DNA of 64,000 bases from Cheilinus undulatus (taxonomy: Eukaryota; Chordata; Actinopteri; Labriformes; Labridae). The notes under the pieces are model-generated. The model was not told the DNA's origin. It saw only the letters and a list, made by a program, of their open reading frames with translations, and made no database searches. The DNA lies in contig NC_054869.1 of NCBI RefSeq assembly GCF_018320785.1, forward strand, positions 14,022,698 to 14,086,697, given 5' to 3'. The stretch's first letter is position 1. Each line of letters opens with the position of its first letter. Shown one piece after another: positions 39,601 to 51,600 of this stretch. The position numbers and the translations under genes are program-made.

Positions 39601-42600
39601 GTACATTTTTCTGCAATGCCATTGATATATAATGTAAAAATTGAAGTGGATCCAAAATTGACCCCTTGGATGCTCTTGCCGATCACCTTGAAGGTAGACC
39701 TTGCAATGTCTGAAACAGCTGCTCGAGTTCGATTTGTTAAAGGATTCTGAAACCAGTTTGACATGAATAATAAAAAGTAAGTCACTGTCCTGAATCTTTT
39801 TCTCCTCAGCATACCTGATCTTACATACCGTATGCTCACTGTTTCTACATCTATCACCAACAAACTGTTTTCAGCAAGAAATACCATCTAACTGAACTCT
39901 GCAACGCTGCCTGTCAGTCATAAACTGTGACCTATATATTTGAATGTTGAGATATGTAAATTGATATTAAAATCATCTACAACTATGCGAAAGCATTACA
40001 AAAACATGCATAGATAAAACTACACACACTGAGACATTGAACCCTTTTAACACATCTATTTGTGAGAATAAACTGAAACGGCTTCAAACTGTGCAGAAAG
40101 ACCATGAGACCACAAGTCACAGGACAAAAAAATCTGACTACAAGTCAAGTCTTCTTGAATTATCTAATTATGTCTTTGTTCCTGTAAGCCTCTCATCTGA
40201 CCTCACAGAGGTTTCATGCCTTATTAAGCAATAAAGCTACATGATGCAGTGTCTCTATTATCTCATGATGTGTTAAAACCTGTTCTAACCAGTTTAAGAG
40301 TCTGAGTGTCATCCTCGACACAGCACCCTGTTCCAAGCTCACATCAGTACTGGTACTCGCATACTCTGCATACTTCCATCTACACAGCATTAATCGGCTA
40401 CGTCAGCCCCTCACACCAAACACAGCCGCCATTCGCGTTCACACCCTGGTTACTTCCTGCATCAACTGCTGTAACTCCCTTTGGTCTCCATCTTAAATCC
40501 CTTATAAACTTGGACTTGCCCTGACTTATGCCACTCACATTATCTCCAGAGCCCAGTCCAGTTATCACATCACGATCCTCATCTTTAAGGCCAGGTAAGA
40601 CCTCACTCCTGCATATCAACACACCTCCTGAACTCCTCCTCCTCCCTCCGCCTCACTGTACCGTCTGCTGGATCCGTGCATCTTTACTGGTCTGATTTGA
40701 TTTGATTAAGATCATCAAGGCAACGATTTGATTTGATTCCCAATTTATTCAGGATGGGTTGCATCCTAAATTACACACTGAGGGTTATCTTATAACTAGT
40801 GCTGTCAAACAATTACATTTTTAACTGCAATTAATCTTATAATTTTGTAACCTTGCAAAGCAGATGGATACGCCCGTTTCCGTGTTTCTCACTGCAAAGC
40901 TCCCGTCTGAACAGTTTGGGCCAGCTTAGAAATTGACAGGACCAATCAGCGACGAGGGGCAGTACTTTCGGGCATGGAGGAGTCGTGATGTAAGCAAGCA
41001 GCGACAAGAGGCCAGTGCAATTATGGAGGAAGAGATTAGGATGTTGCTAAAGCCCAGTTTTATCAGAACTTGACAACATTTCTTTGTTAAAAGAAGAACA
41101 AAAAACAGCAGTGAGTTGTTTTCTTTTCAAAAACAACAAAAGTCGTGTACTGACATGTCTACAGTTGCCATGGTTCGCATTATGCAGTTTTTTTTATGGA
41201 GTTTATATTTCAGTAGCGGCTACGTCACATGCTTTGTTGCTCCGACTGGCCCCTAAAGATGTGAAAGACAGAACGTTCATCCTGTCACTCTCCAAGGTTG
41301 TTTTTTCAAAGGCTCTGCCCTTTCCCAAATGCTGTGTCTCAAAGGTTTACCAGATAGTTGTGTGAAACAAATCCATCTGGCGTGTCAGGTTAATAATTTT
41401 GGTTATTAACAACAATTAATCTCCCCCTTTTGAAATTTCACTATCTTGCATTTTCAACTGTTTTGTTAAATTTTGACGTCCTGTTTGGATACAAACCTGC
41501 TTTTATTTTCAAGGAAAATAAAGAACCACAGCTCGATCTAATGCTGTGTTCCATTTACCTCTAAAGTCAGAGCTGGGAATGACGTCACATACATTTTGAG
41601 TATATTCCAGTTACTCTGAGTTGGTAACTCAGGGTACTAGAGTTGTTCTGAGTTTCCAAGAATCAGGGTTAGGGTTAGGGAATCTGGAATTCTGTGTTTA
41701 AGGGGCATTTAGGATGATACTTCTGTCTGCCATCTCTGATATCCAAGTTTCAGGATAAACTGGAATGCACCAAAAGATTATAACATGAACTTAACCACGG
41801 AAAAAGGAACTTGTCATGTATTGAAAAGGAAAATATGGGAACAGTAAAAGGTAAATGTTTCATAACACAAGGAACAGAGAACTTCTGACTTGTCACCTGA
41901 GCTGACTGTGGGTTTGTTGAACTGAAATAAAACATTAAGAAGCAGTGGTTGACTTTCAGACTGTGGCTGCAGGGAGACGCTGCAGTGGCTTAACCAGAGA
42001 GTGCTGAAAGGAATAATAAAGCATGTGATAAATGCAATTATAGCACTAATTATGGACCTTAATTAAACCCAAATAAGGTATTAACTCAGACAACTTCACT
42101 GATTATTATATGATTACAATTATTATAATCATATAATTACAGTATTTCCCATACATTCATTTATTTGGGGCGGACCGCCACAAATAAATTAGGCGCGCCA
42201 CAAATAGATTCTGGCGCTACCTGTTCGTCCTCGCTCTATGAATGTAGTGTGACATTAAAGTGACTATATCACGAATATCCGAGTATAAATTATGTGGGAG
42301 TTTTGAGCCACCAGCGTGCATTTCTCGCTGGAGTTTCGCTTCTCCCATTGTCCCTGAATGCATCTCTCACAGCACAGAGCTGTCTTTCACTCCACCACCC
42401 ATCCAGAAAACTGCACATGCGCGTTTTTGTATCAGCGGCGACCGAAGCAAGGGACAGGAAGGTAAACAGGGCAGCGTGGTGAGTTAGCGGCTAGTAAAGC
42501 TAGATGCCTTTTAATGAGAAACAGCGCTGGATCTGCAGCGTTGAGCAGTCCCATTTGGAAAAGGAAGAGGTCAAATTCACGCGGTATTCGTTAAAATATG

Positions 42601-45600
42601 CAGCAAGATGTAATAATCTTGTAATAATCAGCAATAGTAAACATAACTCAGAAAATATTTCAGGACTTTCCATACACTGTAAAATACTGAGTATTTCATG
42701 ATGTATGTATTTTTGATTTATTGGTAATTGATTGAATTAAATCCTTTTCAAAATAAAACTGCTAAATTTGCCTTTATATTGATTTTTACTTTCTGCATAC
42801 ATACAGTTTTATCAAAAATCCAAAAGAACAGTCTATGTTAATCACCAAACTAGTGTCATTTGGGGACCAAAATAATTACAGCTGCTGAGAGGCCATTTCA
42901 AAATATCGCGATATATATCGTGTATCAGGATATAACAAAAACATACCCCCCCCACAACCCACCACCACCACAAACAAATTTCTAGTCCTGTGGGAAACAC
43001 TGAATTATATTATATTGTCTAATTACATTGAATAATTCTAAGAATATTTAAACAAAACTGATCTTGTTTCATGTAAGTTTGCATTTCAAAAATACATAGA
43101 CGGATTTTGAGAAGGGCATATTAAAATACACAAGCTTAATTTTTGAAAGATAAAAGGTTTGAGTGTTTTTTTTAATGACTAGAATTCAAGATCATTTTCA
43201 ATAAAATTCTACATTTTGAAATTAAACAACTTTATCAACTACTTCTCTCTTTCCTTCCTTTGCTCTCTCACATCTCTTGTTCAATGAGCGAAATAAACTT
43301 TAGATTGCCCTGTTAGGATTTTAAATCTGAGCTGAAAATGTGTCATAAAAAGTATTTTGTTTTCCACACCATCAGATGTATGTTTGCTCCACAGATGTGT
43401 GCTTCGTAGTTATTTGACATTACAGCATCAAATGATTGCAACTGCACTGAAACAAACAAGATGCACTGGTTTTAAGCTGTCAGTGGGGACAATAAACATA
43501 CAACAGTCCGTCAGTTCTCCATTGTTAAGTCCTTTGTCAGACTCTTCCTTTCCAATTCTCCCACACTAACTTTGTATTTCCCAAGTTTTTGTCTCCGGAG
43601 TGTTTCCATGTTCACACATCAGCCTGGTTTTAATAAGGGGTTTGACTGAGGAGCATCACATGTAATGACTGCTACTGTAAAGGCGAGAAAGAAGTCTACA
43701 GGCACATCAGTACGCAAAAGAGTGTCTTGTTTATGTGAATGAATAAAATGTGCACTAATTAAATAGAAATAACCTTAAATTTATGAAAAAATGGCCACAG
43801 TTGGCCCAGAAGCTGTTGTTTGGATGACCCTGATATAAAACAAATATAACCAGTGTAACAGATATTTCCAACATTTTATGACACATCCGCATGTATAATC
43901 ACACTGGCTCCTAACTGATGTTTATAATGTAAATTAAGAAGTGCTTCTGTCTTCTCAAATGCATAGTGATAGTAACTTAATAAGAAGGTCACATTAAAGT
44001 TAAACAGTTAAAGAAAACCTTTAATCTAAACTTTTCTTTACCCTCACAGTCTGTAACAGTCCATGCAGTGTGATGCTGCTTGTTTTACTCCTGACTGTAA
44101 CGGTTCTCTCATCATCTCTCTCCATACATTGCTGTCTGTCTGCCTCATATCAGACCGGTACGTTAATACAGACACGTATTGGCTCATTCAGCAACCAAAG
44201 GGAACTACAGTATATTCGAGAGGAATTATTAAGCTAATTGTTACTCGAATGTAACATCATTTAGACTACAGGACTACATAAAATCTCGAGTCCATCCGAC
44301 TCGAGTTTGAAGCCCTCGAGAGGTGATTGGGTTTTCAAGTTGTGACTTCATCTATGTGCCTCAGGCACAGACACACCTCTCTTTCTCCGTGACTCTCTGC
44401 TGTGGTGAAGTAAAATAACTCGAAGCACGGATGAGTTTCCTTGAAGGTGCAACATTATGTAACACTGTGCAGCCCCGTGTTGAGCTATGTGATGTTAGCC
44501 GGTGTTACATGCAGCTGCTTTGACATGCTGTTATTGTTTAGGAGGGGGCGGGGTGAGTGTTTGTAAAGTGCGGCACAAGTTGTACCACACTTTAGTGATC
44601 CCCTGGAACATATTCTTCAGATATACGTTCCTCTTTCTAAAAAACACAGCATTTTCAGTCAAATTCTTTCAATTTCCATGTTAAATAGTAAATTCTGTTT
44701 TTATCAGCCAATTCCAAGATTCCGTCTGTAATTCCATTAAAGTGGAAATCCTAGGGCCCTATAAAACCTTCAGTTGCTCTGCACTCCTTCTCAATAACCA
44801 ATTAACACCATACACAGAACAATTAGCTCATGGTAGCTATAACAAGCTTGGAGGCTTTAGTAGCACATGCAGGCAGATCGCCAATCTGTCTGAATGAGCT
44901 GTAAAAGTTTATTTTGCCTTTGGGTAAGCCACACTGTCGGTTCAGGCAATGATGTCAGGGCTGTCAATCAAAGACAAACTGAGCTTATTTAAACAATTAA
45001 GTAATATTTTATTGCTAGTCACAGGATAGTAATTAGTCATCAGATATCAAAACTAGTACAAGGAGGAAAACTTTTGTTTACATCTTCAAATCATATCAGT
45101 TACAATGAGATAAATTCAGCTGTAGAAACCAGGTGTTTGTTGTACTGCAATAAAATGACTAGACGCCTGCGATGATTCAACATGAAGCACCCCTAAAGAT
45201 GCTGAAGAAAGAGAGCCAGAGCCACTCAGTGACTAAGAGAAGGTGAGAAAGATGAGCAAGATCGTGCAAATTTTCATCCAATTCTTTTAAACCACTAAGC
45301 TTACATAAATATAGCAGCAGGTGTTTTCATTTATGGAAAGGAATAAGGTTAACACATCCTGGCCCAGACACATCTCACCAAGCGTAATGTGATATGATTT
45401 GGAGCTTCTGTTCTGCTTCGATCAGATCCAGTGAAATTTCAGAGCTAATTTTCTGTGCTGGTTATGACTGTGTGTGGGAGCAGGAGATTCCTTTGTGTAT
45501 CAACAAAACAAGGAGAATGAATAAAAGATGTCTTGGTTCATAAAACCCTTCTTATGCTTGTTTTCCTTTCTTTCACATCCATCATTGTTACTACAGCCCT

Positions 45601-48600
45601 GATAAAACTACGCTCTTGTGCTTGTGGCAATGAAGTCTCCTGAACTGAAGTGGAGGAAAGGTTTCAACTTGCCTGACCGCCAGAAAAGCTGGTTCTTCCT
45701 CACAGCAGCCTATTTCCTGCATGCTCAACCTTTATGATCAGGAGTTTCCTGTTTAACTTGCCAGCTTCCTTATTCGCCAGTCCTTATTTACACAAGACTA
45801 CTCAGGATATTCTGGTAGATGTGTGAAATGTAAAAAGGAGCGCAGGGAGAAATCAGCAGGAAAAGTCAGTAGCTCGGAAACAGAAACATTTGATGCCAGT
45901 GGCTGTAACAGTGTTATCCATCAGCACTTTTTAAATCTCTGCAGTGCCAACAGCTTCATTTACCACAGAAAGAAGTGCATACACCCACATCAGCACTGAC
46001 ACGGGAGGAGTTCTCCACATTAGAGGCCTAGTTTTAAATATTTGTGCTTGATTACGACTGCGATGGCTCCTCTTTTCAGCCATTTCAGTGTTTCCCAAAC
46101 CAGTGTCCTCTTTTTCCCTCTCTCTCCTCTCCAAGTCATTTGTTTTCTTTGTTTGTCAAGCAGGAAGTATACAAAAACAACTGGGGCAAGTGGATGAACT
46201 TTTATTTCTGTCTCATCCCCATAAACAAAAAGATATAACTATGATGGACGCATTTTTCACTCACTCACACATAAATACTGAGGACACCCCTCATCTACAG
46301 CCTGTTGTCTGTCAGAACAGGTGAATGGCTTTGGCCAGTAAAATTCAGCAGCAAAAATATCAAACACGTTTGATGTATGATTCGAGATCGGGCTGCCTCT
46401 GAAAGAATACCTGACAAAGCCAACAAGATCGAGCAAACCAGCTAGTACTTTTACAGCTCACAAACATGGTGGCTAACATGGTACAGATGGTGTCAGTAGT
46501 CTTCCATATGTGTTTTACTCTCTGTAATCCCCGCTGTGAAACTGTTAATTAAAACCGCAGAGGTGTGATCTTGCTGAATCATCTAACGTGTGTGTTTGGA
46601 AGATTGTAATATTAAAAAGCTGGTTAAAACTATCCTCACACCTGTTGCCCCAGATGTTTAAAACTGGTCAAGATTTAAAAATAATCATCCACTGATCTCT
46701 AAAGTTATAATAAGAGTGAAATATTTCTATTCCCACTTTCCAAAACCTTAGAAGACATGACTTCAGCTTGTATAGCCCTTTACTAGTTGTCTGACTTCTC
46801 AGACAGGTCTCATTTACCCCTTCATACCTATTCACTCCACATTCACACACTGATGGCAAAGGCTGCTATGTAGAGTGGACATCAGTAATAACTAATTGGG
46901 AGCAAATTGGGGTTAAATGTTTGTACCAAGGACACATTATATAACTGTAGGAGCTCAATCTTCTAATTGAGAGATGAAGACTCAACCTAATGAACAACAG
47001 TCGCCCCAAATCACTTGTGATTAAAATTTACGATGTACTTGCTTTTGATTGTGCATTTGCATGCATTTCAAACTTCTGTGTTCTGAGTCCATCTGGACAG
47101 GAAGTCGTACACTTATGAGGAAATTGCCACCAGGGATGTGCAAGTAGTGTTATATATAGGGTGGCTGCAATCATGTGATCCTGAATGCCTGATGGGGGTA
47201 GGAAGTGTGGGACAGCCGTGTGTAATGAATGGGAACATAGGAAAGTTAGTACTTTGAAGCTTTTAATGGACCTGTATACTGCAGTTATCAGAAAATTCCC
47301 ACAAATATTTAGTATGATCCCTGCACTTTACAAAAAAGATTTTTTTCCACAGTTTAACCGATTTACCTGGTATGGAGGCAATCAATATTCCAAATTACTC
47401 AACCTTTAATATATAAAAGAAATCCTCATTTTGTCACAAACATGCTTTTAATGGAAGCAGCGATATACTGTCAACCAAATAAACCCTGTTGGATTAGCTC
47501 ACTCACGAACAGCTCTTTAATGTGAGCCATAGCAGTTAGCTCCTGTTTGGTGCCAGTTTCCTTTCCTCCATCCTTTGTCATTATTTCATCAACATCTAAA
47601 AGCCAAACTGGCATCAAATGAAGAGCCGTTTAGGAGCCAAACAACCAGCTCTACTGCTGAGCCAAATGGTATGACCTATCAAAAGAGACAGATTTCCTAT
47701 TACAAAGAGCGAGACTGGACAGACATCAGCTGAGGAAATGCAGGCAAATTTAGATTTTAATGTGCTGAACTGCAGCATAATAGTGCTGGACCAAACCAGA
47801 CTGCTTTGTGGAAACAGATCATACATGAGCACTGTGTGACACTGCTTGTCCAGGCTTTAAAAAGAGGCTTTATGAATTTTTAAAACTTTTTTTCCCTGAA
47901 TATTTCACAAAAGCAGCTTAATTACATTTTCTTTGCACTTTGAATGAGTTACATAGTTGTAAACAGCTCCAAACATGGCTTTTTGGTAGTGTTTCTCTAT
48001 GCAGAAATCACTTCTGTTCCCCCATCAGGTGTGGTACACTGCTGTATGACATCATCTGCAAAGAACCTATACACATGAAAAGGGATAGGAATCCTAGGAA
48101 TAGGAATAGGAATAGCTCATTATAATACTGATATCGTAATACAGTGCTTATGGGATAAGTGCCAAATCACAAGCCAACTGCAAAGATACATCACAATGTC
48201 TGCGTCAAAGAAAAAAACATAAAATGCCTCTTAAAGGTCAAGTGCAGAATAAATGCATTTGTTCACTGTAGTTTGGTGTCAGTTTTACCTCTTTTCATGC
48301 CTCATCCTTTCACTTCTCACTGCTTTCTAGCATCATTCTACTTATCTTCTACTTTGGCCCGTTAACTTCTGTTCAAGCTACTCTTTTCATGTCATAAGCA
48401 CTACCATGAGGAGCTATAATGTAGGCTATGGGGAGTCAAATAGGCAGGGAAGTCTCACTGGAGTGCTGATTTTTTTTCCATCAAATAATATCTGGCAACA
48501 GCATTTCAATAACTATCATGAGGCAGAACAGTGATACATTATCCTCTCAGTATAATATTCTACCTGTTTTCATGGACAGTAGGGGCAGCATAATGGCCAT

Positions 48601-51600
48601 CTGACTCATGACAGATGTGTTAAGGGTCAGTAAGAACTTAAGGAAATGTTGCAACTTTTGAAGACAAACTAATGAATCATGCATTTCTGCATCAGTGCTG
48701 TTGAAATGACAAAAGTGGCTTCTGGTGCTTCTTCTGCTTTATAATCAAAAAGAGCTGGCTATGCACTGGTGTGACTTTTCCACCAGACCACACCCACTCA
48801 GTCCAAAACATCCTGAGACATGACTGACTGCAATATGGAGAGTGTGCAAAAACAGGATTAAAACAGAGAAATATCGCCTTGAATTGAGGGCATCTAGACT
48901 CAACAGAGATCCTGACTGTTTACAAAAGATACAATCGACTGTAGACACTGACATGTGGACAGAAATCAGGTTTCTCTACCTGATTTCAAAGCTGGGAATC
49001 ACACAAAGCAGAGCCTGAAGGCACAGGTAGGCCATGTTTGATCAGTGATGGATATGAAACTGAACTAACGCTGAAGTTTTGGGTTACAGCAAAGCTTTAG
49101 ATCAATTACTTCTCTATATTTTAGGGATTCATTTGCTTCTTTTTACTTTTGATTTCATTAGCCTGTAAAAGGATCACTCTGTGTTTATTTAATCGCAAAT
49201 TTGGGTTGTATTCAAAATTAGATAAACCTTCCTCAGTTTTCACTGAGAATTAGCTCTATTTATAACATCTGTTTAACTGTTGCTGCCTCCTGTTTATTTC
49301 TAAAGTGACAATTAGACACAGTACAAGTCTTAAACTTTAATATTATTTCAGCATAGAGAGGAACTGTCATTAGGTCGGATACCTTCACTTTATTACAAAT
49401 ATGTGGAAATATCTATAAGCCTATTTAGACTAATACAATTCAAGTTAATTTAATGAAATGATTTAATTTATGTTACTAATGGACCAAACTATTTGTTATC
49501 TTTATTGTAAAACCAGCTTCTATGGGTTTTGTGTGCATGCATAAAAATAATCTCCTGTCTTTAGAAGCCCTGTCATCCTAGACATCTTTCTTTTACTGTA
49601 TGATTGATCTAATGAAGTTTTAATTCTTAATTTTCCTTTAAGGTAAAAAAGACAGGAATATAAAGTAGGGTTAAGATTCATCACCATCCAATTACATGTA
49701 GGCTCTGTGATTTGGTGTACACAGTATATGCCTCCTAGCGGCTCCAAACATTACTATAAATATATCAATCTACGGATGCTCTATACTGTCCATCGAGAAA
49801 ATCATCAAGAAAAAAAAAAAACAAAACAAAAGATTGAACTTGTTGAGTTGAATTAAATCCACATTCTGCTCATTAATACCTGCCTTTAGCCACTCAGTGG
49901 CTGGAACTGCAGTGACTCTGCCTACCATGCAGAGGTGGAAAAGGTGCATGAATATTGCACTCAAGTAAAAGTAAAAAGTATATCATATAAAGTTTGCTTG
50001 AAGCACTGAGTATCTACTGATAAGGTGTACAGTAAAATATAATTTTTCCTTATTGGCAAGAACAAGAGAATAGATCTCCAACCAAGCTGTTCAGGTAAAG
50101 TCATACCTCTGTAAAAAACTAAAGTGCATGGCAAAATTGACTTTAACTGATAATTCACTATATAGTTAAATGTTGCACCCAGTCACACTTAGAGACTGAG
50201 CTGGGATACAGGGGATTGCTTTTAACTTTTTTCAACTCTACCTTGAAAATAGACATGACTTGGCAAAGCAGCTTGTCCTTCTCAGCCCTCCTCACCTGTG
50301 GTGTCCCTCAGGGCTCAGACTTAGCCCCACTTTTATTCTCCACCTGCATGCTGCCACTAGGTAGTATTATAAGGAAACATAAGATCTATCCACTGCTTTG
50401 CCAGTGACACTCAGTTACATCTCCCTCTGATGTAAATTGACTTTAACTGATAATTCACTATATAGTTAAATGTTGCACCCAGTCACACTTAGAGACTGAG
50501 CTGGGATACAGGGGATTGCTTTTAACTTTTTTCAACTCTACCTTGAAAATAGACATGACTTGGCAAAGCAGCTTGTCCTTCTCAGCCCTCCTCACCTGTG
50601 GTGTCCCTCAGGGCTCAGACTTAGCCCCACTTTTATTCTCCACCTGCATGCTGCCACTAGGTAGTATTATAAGGAAACATAAGATCTATCCACTGCTTTG
50701 CCAGTGACACTCAGTTACATCTCCCTCTGAAATCCCGCAGCCCTCAGACTCTACAGCCACTCCTCAACTGTTTAAAGGACATTGATGACTGAATAGCTAA
50801 AAAGTGAAAACTTCTCAACAAAAAATTGAAATAGTCCTCTTTGCCCTCACCACCCAAATTCAAAACAGTCTCGGCTCACTTTCAGCTTGTGTAAAACCCT
50901 TTGCAAAAAAGCTTTGGTTTGGTCTTTGATTCATCTTCTGATTTTGATAAACAAATAAACTCTGTGGTGAGAGGCTGTTTCCTCCAGCTAAGAACGCTAG
51001 CCATAATAAAGCTATATTTAAGCTCTGAGGACACAAAGAAAGTGATACATGCTTTTATAACATCCCGATTAGACTACTGTAGTTCCCTTTAAATGGGAGT
51101 CAGTCAGTCACTAAAACTTCTACAGTATGTTCAGAACGCTGCTACCAAGAAGCGTGAGCACATCACCCCTGTGCTCTCTTCCCTCCACTGGCTTCCTGTC
51201 CATTTTAGAATTCATTTCACATTTTTACAGCTTGTTTTTAAATCACTCCATAGCTCCCTCTCATTTATCTGACCTTTTAATCCCCTACACTCAACCCTGA
51301 TCACTCTAGTCCTCTATATATAGCAGTGATCATCAACTGGAGGCCCAGGGGAAACATCAGGCCCCCCACGGCTTCCCATCTGGCCCCCAGAGGACGATTA
51401 AATTCTGAAAATTTGAGTGGGCAAAAATACAGCATGCCTTTGTTTAACTTTTTTTCTTGAAGTATAAATAAAACCTTTAACCTAGCAGCTTATCAGACAA
51501 GAAGCAAACCAGTATTTCTGTAATTTGGCATGGTAAACACATACTTATTATGGTTATCTTGATTAAAGTTGCAGTTTTAATTTTTTCCACATATGCCCCT

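Noticed and set aside
41084-41365. 93-codon + strand frame
   Set aside because: It lies inside copy B of a non-coding mobile element; the equivalent stretch in copy A is not open.
41665-41680. Telomere-like AGGGTTAGGGTTAGGG
   Set aside because: Only two and a half units; far too short for an interstitial telomere or chromosome fusion scar.
44283-44320. Clustered CTCGAG/CTCGAGT words as a possible regulatory palindrome
   Set aside because: The patch is short and isolated, with no matching context; likely chance.
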